Shown: positions 1-8,667, counted from the stretch's first letter. The stretch is 64,000 nt of DNA from Pseudooceanicola sediminis (GCF_003575965.1 NZ_QWJJ01000015.1:80459-144458); one strand, 5' to 3'. Translations and numbers: made by a program. Notes: generated from the sequence alone by a model not told the origin.

Positions 1-192
1 CCCGAGGCCGGCCAAAGCGTCGAGGATGCGGCGCGCGATTTCGTCATGCAGAACCGTCCCAGTTCGATCATCCAGCGCGCCGCCACGGTCGAGGAGGTCG
101 CCAACATGGCTCTCTATGCCGTCTCGCCGCTCAGTTCCGCCACGACGGGCGCTTCGCTGCGGGTCGATGGCGGTGTGGTCGATACGCTCTAA
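1..192 (+). CDS. SDR family oxidoreductase, C-terminal fragment (cut by window edge)
   Basis: The first frame is open from base 1 and reads 63 residues to a TAA at 190-192. The end of the protein, with the motif GASLRVDGGVVDTL, is the conserved C-terminus of short-chain dehydrogenases, where the TG..(I/L).VDGG loop closes the Rossmann domain. The catalytic Ser-Tyr-Lys part lies upstream of the window, so substrate and activity cannot be judged. Its stop overlaps the stop of the convergent RNase T2 gene by 4 bp. Confidence 0.8.
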   Translation, partial: PEAGQSVEDAARDFVMQNRPSSIIQRAATVEEVANMALYAVSPLSSATTGASLRVDGGVVDTL

Positions 193-872
193 TCCGACCC
201 GCCCAGGCTGTGAAACAGCGCATCCGTCGCGCGGCAATCGCGCCGGGTATCGGGCGCGCAGGGGCGTGGGTCCAGCCACTTCGTCAGGCAGATCCGCGCC
301 TCCTGTATCCGGCCGGCCTTGCAGGTGATGGTCAGCCCATCCGCCTCAAGCTGCGGATTTTCCTCAAGAAACGCGGCCTCGATGGTGCTGGCAGGCAGGC
401 GCAGGTCGCGGGGCACCGCGCGCAGCAGCGCCGGGCGCGTGACGCTGTCATAGGCCCGGCGCGACAGCGCGAAATAGGCCTGTGCGCTCAGGCCCGAACA
501 GCGCCCATGCTTTTGCCATTCGTGCCAGGCCAGGCTGCCGGTGCCCATGATATCGGCCATCGCCGCCGTCTCGGCGCGGCTCGGGTCGGGCAGGGGGCTG
601 GCGCAATCGGCGGGATAGCCGACCTCGTTCTGCGGCCACAGACCATGCAGCACCCAGCCGAACGCCTTGCCCGGTGCACATTGCGCCGAACCCGACGCGC
701 GCCCCTGCGCCGCGCACCATCCCGGCGACCAGCTCAGCGACAGCACGTAGTAATCGAAACGGCCCGCCACGTCCCCGGCCCGCGCCGCAGGGGCCAGCGA
801 CAGGGCGGCGCTCAGCAACAGGGCCAGGTCGCGTGCCAGGGTCATCGCCCTGCGAATAAGGTGCCTGCGCAT
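189..872 (-). CDS. Secreted ribonuclease T2
   Basis: A 227-residue protein of the RNase T2 family, acid RNases that cleave RNA through 2',3'-cyclic phosphate intermediates. Both active-site blocks are intact: HGLWP (His76) and WHEWQKHG (Glu118, Lys121, His122). Residues 10-32 form a hydrophobic signal peptide ending ARAG, so the enzyme should act in the periplasm or outside the cell, probably to scavenge RNA. Paired cysteines fit disulphides in the mature domain. I chose the ATG at 872 because GGAAGAG lies four bases upstream; an in-frame ATG at 845 would still leave a signal peptide. The gene is divergent from trcR. Confidence 0.9.
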   Translation of the reverse strand: MRRHLIRRAMTLARDLALLLSAALSLAPAARAGDVAGRFDYYVLSLSWSPGWCAAQGRASGSAQCAPGKAFGWVLHGLWPQNEVGYPADCASPLPDPSRAETAAMADIMGTGSLAWHEWQKHGRCSGLSAQAYFALSRRAYDSVTRPALLRAVPRDLRLPASTIEAAFLEENPQLEADGLTITCKAGRIQEARICLTKWLDPRPCAPDTRRDCRATDALFHSLGGSD

Positions 873-1005
873 TCGACTCTTCCATTTCCGTGCAAAGCTG
901 ACTATATAGCGGCCAAGTTCCCCCACAACGGTAACCTGCATCGCCCCGGCGGTGCGCCTGGTCCCGCCAGGCAGCGGGGAAGATTTGACGTTCAGGAGTT
1001 TCGAC

Positions 1006-1773
1006 ATGACTGGCAAACCTCTCATGGCCAAGGCCACCGCGGTCTGGCTGGTGGACAACACCACGATGACCTTCAAGCAGATTGCCGATTTCACCGGCAT
1101 GCACGAGCTTGAGGTCCAGGGCATCGCCGACGGCGATGTCGCCGCTGGCGTCAAGGGGTTCGACCCCGTTGCGAACAACCAGCTGGACCAGGAAGACATC
1201 GATCGCGCCGAGGCCGATCCGACCAACCGCCTCAAGCTGAAATTCAACCCCTCGGCCGTGGGCGAGGAAAAGCGTCGTGGCCCGCGCTACACGCCGCTGT
1301 CCAAACGCCAGGACCGTCCGAACGCGATCCTCTGGCTGGTGAAATTCCACCCCGAGCTGACCGATGGCCAGATTGCCAAGCTGGTCGGCACCACCAAGCC
1401 GACGATCCAGTCGATCCGTGAACGCACCCACTGGAACATTGGCAACATGCAGCCGATCGACCCGGTTGCGCTCGGGCTCTGCAAGCAGACCGAACTGGAT
1501 GCCGCCGTTCAGAAGGCCGCGCAGAAACGGGCCGCCGACGGGGCCGCGATGACCGATGACGAGCGCCGCAAACTGCTCTCGACCGAGCAGAGCCTCGGGA
1601 TGGAAACCGAATCGCGGATGCCGACCGCCATCGAAGGTCTGGAAACCTTCACGTTATCCAATGACCACGATGATGACGACGACGAGTACAAGAAAAAGCC
1701 CGAATACGACGCCGACAGCCTGTTCAACCTGCCCAAGGGCGGTGAGGACGACGACGAAGACGACGACGAATAA
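1006..1773 (+). CDS. trcR: Cell-cycle transcriptional regulator TrcR (DUF1013)
   Basis: 255 residues matching the alphaproteobacterial DUF1013 family, named TrcR, a conserved regulator tied to the cell-cycle network. The N-terminal half looks like paired helix-turn-helix units: residues roughly 15-50 contain TFKQIADFTGMHELEVQGI, and a second unit near 115-145 contains LTDGQIAKLVGTTKPTIQSI. The last 40 residues are highly acidic, with runs of five or more Asp/Glu, probably a disordered tail. The ATG at 1006 is preceded by TTCAGGAG at 991-998. A hairpin terminator follows at 1806. The family call is firm; the target genes are unknown from this sequence. Confidence 0.85.
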   Translation: MTGKPLMAKATAVWLVDNTTMTFKQIADFTGMHELEVQGIADGDVAAGVKGFDPVANNQLDQEDIDRAEADPTNRLKLKFNPSAVGEEKRRGPRYTPLSKRQDRPNAILWLVKFHPELTDGQIAKLVGTTKPTIQSIRERTHWNIGNMQPIDPVALGLCKQTELDAAVQKAAQKRAADGAAMTDDERRKLLSTEQSLGMETESRMPTAIEGLETFTLSNDHDDDDDEYKKKPEYDADSLFNLPKGGEDDDEDDDE

Positions 1774-1805
1774 GGCCACGGCCCCACCGTCTGATACTTT
1801 TGCAG

Positions 1806-1836
1806 GACCCGGCGCTGAAAAGCTCCGGGTCTTTTG
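1806..1836 (+). terminator. Intrinsic terminator of trcR
   Basis: A seven-base perfect stem (GACCCGG at 1806-1812 with CCGGGTC at 1825-1831) encloses a smaller GCT-GAAA-AGC hairpin with a GAAA tetraloop, followed by TTTT. It lies 32 bp after the trcR stop. Confidence 0.8.
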
Positions 1837-1937
1837 CATTCGGGGTGTTTTGCCGTGTCCGGGGGGGCAGGGGCTTGCGCCCGCCGCCTGTCCTGTCAAA
1901 CCTGCCGGCAGACAGGATCACGACAAGGACACCGCCC

Positions 1938-3086
1938 ATGCACATTGCCGTAGTTGGCGCCGGAATGATCGGTGCCGCCGCCGCCCGCCACCTAACGCTG
2001 GAGGGGCACGAGGTCACGCTGATCGGCCCGGATGAACCCACCGATCCCGCCACCCATACCGGCCCCTTCGCCAGCCATTATGACGCCGGGCGCATCACCC
2101 GTCAGCTCGACCCGTGGATCTTCTGGAGCAGGGTGTCGCGCGCCTCTATCGCCCGCTACCGCGAGATCGAGGCCACCAGCGGCGTGCGCTTTTTCACCGA
2201 GGCCGGGTCCCTGATGGCCGGGCCCGAAGGCACCCCGCAGATGCAGCGCCTCGACAGCACCCGCCTGCGCGACAGTGTCCCCTGCGAGGTACTGCGCGAC
2301 GCCGAACTTGCGGCCCGGTTTCCCTATTTCGACTTTCACCCCGGCACCGTCGGCTTTCTTGAGCGCAGCAATGCCGGGCATATCAACCCGCGCGAACTGG
2401 TGCGCGCGCAGATCACCGCCGCCACCGCGCAGGGCGCGACGCTGCTGCGCGACGTGGTGCAAGGGATTGATGACACCGGCGCAGGCGTCACGCTGCGGCT
2501 CAGCGACGGCACCCTTCACGCCGACCGCGCCCTGATCGCCACGGGCGGCTTTACCCGCGCCCTGACGGGCGATGCGCTGCCGTTTCAGGCCTTTGCCCGG
2601 ACCGCCGTGCTGTTCGAGGTGTCGCAGGCCGAGGCGGAGCGTCTGGCGCAGATGCCGACCCTGATCGTCCTGCTGCCGAATGGCGAAGACCCCTATCTGC
2701 TGCCCCCGATCCGCTATCCCGATGGCAAGATGTACCTCAAGATGGGCGGCGACACGGTGGACGTGGCGCTGGAAACGCCCGCCGATTTCACCGACTGGTA
2801 TCGCTCGGGTGGGTCGGCCCGCGTCGGTGCGCAGATCGAAGGGTTTCTGCGCGACCGGATGCCCAGCCTCGACATCGCCTCCGTGTCCACGATGCCCTGC
2901 GTGACGACCTTCACGCCGGACAATATCCCCCACTACAAGGCGCTGTCCGACAACGTCTTTACGGCCTTTGCCGGATGTGGCCGGGGGGCCAAGAACTCGG
3001 ACGAACTCGGGCGTCTCGGCGCGCTGCTGGCGACGGGGCGGGCGCTGCCCGACTGGGCCAATACGCCCGCCGTCGCTGCTGAATAA
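1938..3086 (+). CDS. FAD-dependent amine/amino-acid oxidoreductase (DadA/SoxA-like, DAO family)
   Basis: 382 residues with the DAO fold. The N-terminus MHIAVVGAGMIG has the FAD-binding GxGxxG at residues 7-12, a GHINPRELV motif typical of sarcosine oxidase-like enzymes sits in the middle, and GCGRGAKNSDELGRL near the C-terminus matches the second FAD-contact region. Such enzymes oxidise secondary or N-methylated amino acids, but no residue here fixes the substrate. The start at 1938 has AAGGA eight bases upstream. The tail of the gene, including its stop codon, lies in a 16-bp tandem duplication (3072-3103). It is convergent with ald, which suggests but does not prove a shared amino-acid catabolic role. 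Confidence 0.75.
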   Translation: MHIAVVGAGMIGAAAARHLTLEGHEVTLIGPDEPTDPATHTGPFASHYDAGRITRQLDPWIFWSRVSRASIARYREIEATSGVRFFTEAGSLMAGPEGTPQMQRLDSTRLRDSVPCEVLRDAELAARFPYFDFHPGTVGFLERSNAGHINPRELVRAQITAATAQGATLLRDVVQGIDDTGAGVTLRLSDGTLHADRALIATGGFTRALTGDALPFQAFARTAVLFEVSQAEAERLAQMPTLIVLLPNGEDPYLLPPIRYPDGKMYLKMGGDTVDVALETPADFTDWYRSGGSARVGAQIEGFLRDRMPSLDIASVSTMPCVTTFTPDNIPHYKALSDNVFTAFAGCGRGAKNSDELGRLGALLATGRALPDWANTPAVAAE

Positions 3087-3103
3087 GGTCGCCGCTGAAT
3101 AAG
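3072..3103 (+). repeat. 16-bp tandem duplication spanning the oxidoreductase stop codon
   Basis: GTCGCTGCTGAATAAG at 3072-3087 is followed immediately by GTCGCCGCTGAATAAG at 3088-3103, one mismatch in 16. The first copy holds the functional TAA; the second is non-coding. This looks like a recent slippage or duplication event. Confidence 0.75.
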
Positions 3104-3107
3104 GTGG

Positions 3108-3138
3108 AACCGGCCCGCCCTCACAGGCTGGGCCGGTT
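3108..3138. terminator. Bidirectional hairpin between the convergent oxidoreductase and ald genes
   Basis: A nine-base perfect stem (AACCGGCCC at 3108-3116 with GGGCCGGTT at 3130-3138) sits between two converging genes. Neither side has a clear T-tract, so termination is inferred from position and stem strength only. Confidence 0.5.
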
Positions 3139-3153
3139 GCCTGCACCGGCGGC

Positions 3154-4269
3154 TCAGACCAGGTCCAGCGCCTTGTCGGCGGCCAGAAATTCCAGCCCCT
3201 GCGCCTCGGCCACCGGGGCGCAGGTGATCCGCCCGGCAGCGACGTTCAGCCCGGCCATCAGGTGCGGATCGGCCTGCAATGCCGCGCGCACGCCCTTGTC
3301 CGCGATGCGCAGCAGATGCGGCAGCGTCGCGTTGTTCAGCGCATAGGTCGAGGTGCGGGCCACGCCGCCCGGCATGTTGGCGACGCAGTAATGCACCACG
3401 TCCTCTTCGACATAGGTCGGGTCGGCATGGGTCGTGGCACGCGATGACTCGAAGCAGCCGCCCTGATCAATGGCCACGTCGACGACGACCGCGCCTTTCT
3501 GCATCGTGCCCAGCATTTCGCGCGTCACCAGCTTGGGCGCTGCGGCACCGGGGATCAGCACGGCGCCGATGACCAGATCGGCGGTGGCCAGCACCGTTTC
3601 CAGCGCGGTACGCGTCGAATACTGCGTCTTCACCCGCCCGCCGAACTGGGCGTCGATCCCCTCCAGCACATCATTCGACCGGTCCAGCAGCACCACCTCG
3701 GCACCCAGACCCACCGCCATCGCGGCGGCATTGCGCCCGACGACACCGCCGCCGATGATCACCACCTTGCCCGGCGCAACGCCCGGCACGCCGCCCAGCA
3801 ACACACCCCGGCCGCCTTGCGCCTTTTCCATCACATGCGCGCCCGCCTGCACCGACATGCGCCCCGCAACCTGGCTCATCGGTTTCAGCAGGGGCAACCC
3901 GCCACTGGCCGACGTGACCGTCTCGTAGGCGATGCAGGTCGCGCCGCTGTCCAGCAGGTCGCGGGTCTGCGGCGCATCGGGCGCCAGGTGCAGATAGGTG
4001 TACAGGACCTGACCGGGGCGCAGCCGCTTGCGTTCCTCCGCCTGCGGTTCCTTGACCTTGACGACGATATCGCAGGCAAAGACGTCCTCGACAGTGCCGA
4101 GCGTCGCACCGGCGCCGGTATATTCGACGTCCGACGCACCGATGCCTGCACCGGCGCCGGTCTCGATCACCACCTCATGACCATGGGCGATCAGCTCCGC
4201 CGCGCTTTCCGGCGTCAGGCCGACGCGATATTCATGGTTCTTGATTTCCTTGGGGCATCCGATGCGCAT
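3154..4269 (-). CDS. ald: Alanine dehydrogenase
   Basis: 371 residues, the usual length of Ald, which interconverts L-alanine with pyruvate, ammonia and NADH. It starts [20 protein letters not shown] with substrate-binding Arg15, has the KVKEP motif near 71-75, an active-site-region His94, and a Rossmann [10 protein letters not shown] motif in the NAD domain. The ATG at 4269 is preceded on the minus strand by AGGAGC. The gene stands alone: a terminator for the recR operon lies upstream and a hairpin downstream. In this group Ald often feeds alanine nitrogen and carbon into central metabolism; regulation is not evident here. Confidence 0.95.
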   Translation of the reverse strand: MRIGCPKEIKNHEYRVGLTPESAAELIAHGHEVVIETGAGAGIGASDVEYTGAGATLGTVEDVFACDIVVKVKEPQAEERKRLRPGQVLYTYLHLAPDAPQTRDLLDSGATCIAYETVTSASGGLPLLKPMSQVAGRMSVQAGAHVMEKAQGGRGVLLGGVPGVAPGKVVIIGGGVVGRNAAAMAVGLGAEVVLLDRSNDVLEGIDAQFGGRVKTQYSTRTALETVLATADLVIGAVLIPGAAAPKLVTREMLGTMQKGAVVVDVAIDQGGCFESSRATTHADPTYVEEDVVHYCVANMPGGVARTSTYALNNATLPHLLRIADKGVRAALQADPHLMAGLNVAAGRITCAPVAEAQGLEFLAADKALDLV

Positions 4270-4492
4270 GGTCTGGCTCCTGTGTTGGGCGATGACCCCA
4301 TGATGACAGACTGCCGGGGGATTTCCTTGATTTCTCAAGGGGAAATTTGCGCTGTAACAGGTGAAAAATTCGATGATTGGCCCGGTTTCTGCAAGTTTCT
4401 TCGCGCGATTGGGATAACGGAGGGATCTGCTCCGCCATATCGGAGCCTATCTGGGAGGATGCTGCGCCGCCGCATCTACCCCTGCAGCGCAG
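4270..4492. other. Intergenic leader of ald
   Basis: This stretch between the ald start and the recR-side terminator holds no gene. It must contain the ald promoter, reading leftward. I see no convincing -35/-10 pair or operator in it. Confidence 0.5.
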
Positions 4493-4517
4493 AAAAAAGC
4501 CCGGCATCAAGCCGGGC
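4493..4517 (-). terminator. Intrinsic terminator of the dnaX-ybaB-recR transcript
   Basis: Reading on the minus strand, GCCCGGC-TTGAT-GCCGGGC is followed by six T residues (4498-4493). A classic Rho-independent terminator about 130 bp after the recR stop. Confidence 0.85.
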
Positions 4518-4541
4518 CTCTCTGTTGGCGGCATTTGAAAT

Positions 4542-4589
4542 GACACCGTTCGGATACCGCTCAGATACCGTTCAAATACCGACGTCGAC
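4542..4589 (+). repeat. GATACCG 11-bp periodic element, copy 1
   Basis: Four heptamers, GACACCG (4542), GATACCG (4553), GATACCG (4564) and AATACCG (4575), sit at exactly 11-bp intervals, and the last runs into ACGTC. The element lies in the 3' untranslated part of the recR transcript, between the stop codon and the terminator. A related inverted sequence, CCGACGTCGGTGTC, lies at 4633-4646 against the recR stop. Related copies are at 22817-22861, 58602-58634 and 63578-63610. Confidence 0.75.
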
Positions 4590-4644
4590 ATTCTGCGAAA
4601 TCAGGGGCTTAGCCGTCTCCCGGGCGCAAATGCCGACGTCGGTG

Positions 4645-5238
4645 TCAGATATCCTTGCGCGCCCGCAGCGCGGCGGTGATCGTCCCATCGTCCAGATAGT
4701 CCAGCTCGCCGCCGATCGGCACCCCCTGCGCCAGCGATGTCAGCCGCACGCGGCCTTCCAGCTGGTCGGCGATGTAATGCGCCGTGGTCTGCCCGTCAAC
4801 GGTGGCGTTCAGGGCCAGAATGACCTCTGAAATGCCTTCCTCTTCAATGCGTTGCACCAGAAGAGGGATGCGCAAATCGTCCGGGCCGACGGCATCCAGC
4901 GCGCTCAGCGTCCCGCCCAGCACATGATACCGGCCGTGAAAGCTCGCCCCGCGCTCCATCGCCCAAAGGTCAGCGACGTCCTCGACCACGCAAAGCTCTG
5001 AATTCGCGCGCTTTTCGCTGGCGCAGATATCGCAGATCCGTGCACCGCCCAGGTTGCCGCAGCGATCGCATTCGCGCACCGTCACCGCGACCTGGTGCAT
5101 CAGGTCGGCCAGCGGCGTCAGCAACAGTTCCCGCTTGCGGATCATCTGCAAAACGGCCCGACGGGCGCTGCGCGGCCCCAGCCCGGGCAGCCGCGCCATC
5201 ATGTCGATCAGCGCATCTATATCGCGTGAGGCGCTCAT
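4645..5238 (-). CDS. recR: Recombination mediator protein RecR
   Basis: 197 residues. RecR works with RecF and RecO to load RecA onto gapped DNA. The helix-hairpin-helix [15 protein letters not shown] occupies residues 17-31, a C4 zinc finger uses Cys57, Cys60, Cys69 and Cys72, and a Toprim domain starts near residue 83 with [12 protein letters not shown]. It is the last gene of a dnaX-ybaB-recR operon, six bases after ybaB, an order widespread in bacteria. Confidence 0.97.
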   Translation of the reverse strand: MSASRDIDALIDMMARLPGLGPRSARRAVLQMIRKRELLLTPLADLMHQVAVTVRECDRCGNLGGARICDICASEKRANSELCVVEDVADLWAMERGASFHGRYHVLGGTLSALDAVGPDDLRIPLLVQRIEEEGISEVILALNATVDGQTTAHYIADQLEGRVRLTSLAQGVPIGGELDYLDDGTITAALRARKDI

Positions 5239-5244
5239 GGCAGC

Positions 5245-5589
5245 CTAGAACGGCATCTTGAAATCTGCAGGCAAACCAAGGCCTTCGGTGATCTTGCCCA
5301 TTTCTTCCTGCGACCGTTCGGCGGCCTTGGCCTGGGCATCCTTGATGGCGGCCAGGATCAGATCCTCGACCACTTCCTTGTCGTCGCTGTTGAAGATCGA
5401 CGGGTCGATGTCCAGGCTCTTCAGGTCGCCTTTGGCGCTGGCAACGGCCTTGACCAGGCCCGCGCCGCTTTCGCCCGTGACGGTGATGTTGTGCAGCTCT
5501 TCCTGCAGATCCGTCACCTTGGTCTGCATCTCCTTGGCGGCCTTCATCATTTTCGCCATGTCACCCATTTGACCGAGGCCCTTGAACAT
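5245..5589 (-). CDS. ybaB: YbaB/EbfC family nucleoid-associated protein
   Basis: 114 residues, a dimeric DNA-binding protein of the YbaB/EbfC family that coats the nucleoid. It begins MFKGLGQMGDMAKMMKAAKEM, the Met-rich amphipathic helix typical of the family, and ends in a long helix before the KMPF terminus. Three ATG codons stand in a row (5595, 5592, 5589). I chose the third because the AAGGAG site then has about seven bases of spacing and MFKGLG is the usual family start. The gene lies between dnaX and recR and probably shares their transcript. Confidence 0.92.
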   Translation of the reverse strand: MFKGLGQMGDMAKMMKAAKEMQTKVTDLQEELHNITVTGESGAGLVKAVASAKGDLKSLDIDPSIFNSDDKEVVEDLILAAIKDAQAKAAERSQEEMGKITEGLGLPADFKMPF

Positions 5590-5756
5590 CATCATTCTCC
5601 TTGATTTACAGGGGCGCGGGCGCAACGGCCTGACCCCGAAACTGGTTTCTCGTTCCATATCGCGGCCCGCCGTGGCCAGTGCAAGGGGCACGCCGGCGGG
5701 CGCAGCGACAAAACGCCTGATTTGGTCAAAAGACCGCTGTTTTCAGAGGTTTCGCC

Positions 5757-7556
5757 TTAGTCGTCCTCAAACGGATCCCATTCGTCATCGACCTCCGGCA
5801 ACGCCTCTGCCTGCACTTCTGCGCTGATATCCTGCAATGTGCGGACGCCTGTAATCTCGGATTTCGGAAAGGCCTCGAACAGGGCTTTAAGCATCGGGTG
5901 ATCGGCCGCGGCGGCCTTCAGCTCGCGCGCCTTGGCATCGCGTTTGTCGGCGATCGTTTCCTCGGCATTCTCGTTTCCCAGCACCACCGCCCAGCGGTTC
6001 CCGGTCCACAGCTGCAGCCGCGAGCCGAGGCGCTGTGACAGGTCCTTCGGTGCGCCGGGTGCCGGAGAAAACTCAATCCTTCCCGGTCTGTAGGAGATGA
6101 GGCGGATGCCATTCTCGACCTCCACCAGCAGCTTCATGTCGCGGTTCGACCGGATCAGTTCGATAACATGGTCAAAGCTGGGATAGCGTGACAAGGCCTG
6201 GTCGACGTCCTGCGCGCGCAGCGCATTTGCGCCACCCGAGGCTTGGGCGCCGCCGCCGCCGATGCCGGCCGAGGCGTAAGCCGAGGCCCCCCCGCCCGCC
6301 GCAGGCGCGCCCGTGCCCTGCACGGGTCTGCCACCGCCGCCCGGGTTGCCACCTCCGCCACCGGGGGCGTCATCCGGCCTCGGCGTATCCTTCAGCTTGC
6401 GCACCAGCTCTTCTGGCGCGGGCAGTTCCGCGACATGCGTCAGGCGTATCACGGCCATTTCCGCAGCCATCATCGCGTTGGGAGCCAGAGAAACTTCTTC
6501 CAGTGCTTTCAACAACATTTGCCACATGCGCGTCATTGATCGCATGGGCAGGCGGGCCGCCAGATCAACGCCCCGTGCGCGTTCGTCCGGGCTGATGGTC
6601 GGGTCCTCGGCAGCGTCTGGCGTGATCTTGACCACGCTGATCCAGTGGGTGATTTCAGCCAGGTCGCGCAGCACCGCCAGCGGATCGGCGCCCGCCGCGT
6701 ATTGCCCCGAAAGCTCGGTCAGCGCAGCGGCGGCATCGCCCCGCATGATCATCTCGTACAGGTCCATCACCCGGCCGCGGTCGGCCAGCCCGAGCATGGC
6801 ACGCACCTGCTCTGCCGTGGTTTCGCCTGCCCCGTGGGAAATCGCCTGATCCAGCAACGATGTCGCGTCGCGCGCCGACCCTTCGGCCGCACGACAGATC
6901 AGTGCCAGCGCATCCTGCGTGATCTCGGCTTTTTCGCGCCCTGCGATCTTTTCCAGCAGGGCAATCATCACTTCGGGTTCGATGCGGCGCAGGTCGAAAC
7001 GCTGGCAGCGCGACAGCACGGTGACCGGCACCTTGCGGATTTCAGTGGTGGCAAAGATGAATTTCACATGTGCCGGCGGTTCTTCGAGCGTCTTGAGCAG
7101 CGCGTTGAAGGCGCTGGTCGAGAGCATGTGCACCTCATCGATGATATAGATCTTGTAACGCGCTGATGCGGCGCGGTAATTCACGCTGTCGATGATTTCT
7201 CGGATGTCGTTGACCGAGGTGTTGGAGGCCGCGTCCATCTCCATCACGTCGACGTGCCGCCCCTCCATGATGGCGCGGCAGTGTTCGCATTTGCCACAAG
7301 GTTCGGTGGTGGGTCCGCCGTTTCCGTCGGGGCCGATACAGTTGATCCCCTTGGCGATGATCCGTGCCGTCGTGGTTTTCCCGGTGCCACGGATGCCTGT
7401 CATGATGAAGGCCTGCGCGATCCTGTCAGAGGCAAAGGCGTTCTTGAGGGTGCGCACCATTGCGTCCTGACCGACCAGGTCGGCAAAGGTTTCCGGCCGG
7501 TACTTGCGGGCCAGAACCTGGTAGGCGCCAGGGGATGTCTGCTCGGTTTCAGTCAT
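5757..7556 (-). CDS. dnaX: DNA polymerase III subunit gamma/tau
   Basis: 599 residues, the clamp-loader ATPase that opens and loads the beta clamp. Walker A GIRGTGKT is at 54-61, a zinc module uses Cys73, Cys87, Cys90 and Cys93, the Walker B/DEVH box is at 140-143, and SRCQRFDLRR supplies the arginine finger. A Gly/Ala-rich linker near residues 395-445 separates the ATPase part from the tau-like C-terminus. The start at 7556 (MTETEQTSPG) follows no strong ribosome site but begins just before the conserved YQVLARKYRP block. About 165 bp separates it from ybaB, so ybaB-recR might also have its own promoter. Confidence 0.96.
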   Translation of the reverse strand: MTETEQTSPGAYQVLARKYRPETFADLVGQDAMVRTLKNAFASDRIAQAFIMTGIRGTGKTTTARIIAKGINCIGPDGNGGPTTEPCGKCEHCRAIMEGRHVDVMEMDAASNTSVNDIREIIDSVNYRAASARYKIYIIDEVHMLSTSAFNALLKTLEEPPAHVKFIFATTEIRKVPVTVLSRCQRFDLRRIEPEVMIALLEKIAGREKAEITQDALALICRAAEGSARDATSLLDQAISHGAGETTAEQVRAMLGLADRGRVMDLYEMIMRGDAAAALTELSGQYAAGADPLAVLRDLAEITHWISVVKITPDAAEDPTISPDERARGVDLAARLPMRSMTRMWQMLLKALEEVSLAPNAMMAAEMAVIRLTHVAELPAPEELVRKLKDTPRPDDAPGGGGGNPGGGGRPVQGTGAPAAGGGASAYASAGIGGGGAQASGGANALRAQDVDQALSRYPSFDHVIELIRSNRDMKLLVEVENGIRLISYRPGRIEFSPAPGAPKDLSQRLGSRLQLWTGNRWAVVLGNENAEETIADKRDAKARELKAAAADHPMLKALFEAFPKSEITGVRTLQDISAEVQAEALPEVDDEWDPFEDD

Positions 7557-7756
7557 GCGGGGCCTGTTCCGGTAGCGGTCCGGCACGGGGCCGGTGGTGG
7601 GTGTCGCCCCAAGGTTAAAGGGCAGCGCAGTCAGCGTCCACCGCCAACGGCGACGCCGGGTCTCCCGGCAGCGAGATGCTGCGAGGGAACCATATCCCTG
7701 TTTCGCACATTGGCCCTGCACATATAAGGGCGCGTTGCCCGTGAGAGGAGACTTTG

Positions 7757-8605
7757 ATGCGTCTGCGGGGCACAAGAACCAGTTCGAATATCGAGGATCG
7801 TCGGCGATCCGGCGGCGGTGGCCGGATGATCGGAGGTGGTCTGGGCCTCGGCGGTGTCCTGGTTGTGCTGGCCATCGGTTGGTTCACGGGTATCGATGTC
7901 ACCCCGATCCTGAACGGCGCCGCTGCGCCGCAAACCCAGCAAACCACCCGAGAGCTGAGCGCTGAGGAAGAGCAGGCAGGCGTCTTCGTGTCGCAAGTCC
8001 TGGCCAGTACGGAGGATGTCTGGGGCGAAGTTTTTCCCCAACAGGTCGGCGAGGCCTATCAGCCGCCGCGCCTTGTGATGTTTTCACAGGTGACAAGCAG
8101 TCCGTGTGGCGGGGCGTCAGGTGCGACCGGTCCGTTTTACTGCCCGCTGGATCAGAAAGCCTATCTGGACACCGATTTTTTCAACACCCTGTCACGCCAG
8201 CTGGGCGCTGAGGGTGATTTCGCCGCGGCCTACGTCATCGCGCATGAGGTCGCACACCATGTGCAAAACCAGCTCGGGATTCTGGATCAGGTCGACAGCT
8301 ATCGACGCGGTGCGACCGAGGCCCAGGGCAACGCCGCGACCGTACGGCTGGAGTTGCAGGCAGATTGCCTTTCCGGGGTCTGGGCCGCCCATGTCGATGC
8401 GCTGTTGGAACCTGGTGATATCGACGAGGCGGTGAATGCGGCGCGCATGATCGGCGATGACCGTCTGCAACGTCGGGCGGGGCGGGTACCGCAGCCGCAC
8501 ACCTTTACGCATGGGACGTCTGAACAACGTTCGCGCTGGTTCACGACCGGCTACACTTCCGGCGAAATAACCAGCTGCGATACGTTCAACGCCCGGGAGC
8601 TGTAA
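7757..8605 (+). CDS. ypfJ: YpfJ-type neutral zinc metallopeptidase
   Basis: 282 residues. After a basic N-terminus (1-23), a Gly-rich transmembrane segment spans about 25-43, so the bulk of the protein should be periplasmic. The zinc motif HEVAH is at 163-167, followed by HHVQNQLG, as in the YpfJ/neutral zinc metallopeptidase family. The C-terminal GTSEQRSRWFTTGY block is also typical. The physiological substrate of this family is not known. The ATG at 7757 has GAGAGGAG eight to fifteen bases upstream. It is divergent from dnaX. Confidence 0.9.
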   Translation: MRLRGTRTSSNIEDRRRSGGGGRMIGGGLGLGGVLVVLAIGWFTGIDVTPILNGAAAPQTQQTTRELSAEEEQAGVFVSQVLASTEDVWGEVFPQQVGEAYQPPRLVMFSQVTSSPCGGASGATGPFYCPLDQKAYLDTDFFNTLSRQLGAEGDFAAAYVIAHEVAHHVQNQLGILDQVDSYRRGATEAQGNAATVRLELQADCLSGVWAAHVDALLEPGDIDEAVNAARMIGDDRLQRRAGRVPQPHTFTHGTSEQRSRWFTTGYTSGEITSCDTFNAREL

Positions 8606-8621
8606 GTGTAAATGTTCTGGG

Positions 8622-8642
8622 AAAGACGCCCCCGCAGGCGCC
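8622..8642 (-). terminator. Probable terminator of the SRP RNA gene
   Basis: On the minus strand GGCGCC-(loop)-GGCGTC forms a six-pair stem with one G-U pair, followed by TTT. It lies about 25 bp beyond the end of the SRP RNA. Confidence 0.5.
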
Positions 8643-8667
8643 CTCGGCGCTGGATGCGGGGAAAGGT

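Noticed and set aside
1800-1937. An in-frame N-terminal extension of the DadA-like oxidoreductase
   Set aside because: It would begin inside the trcR terminator and adds residues before the conserved FAD-binding start; ATG 1938 has the ribosome site.
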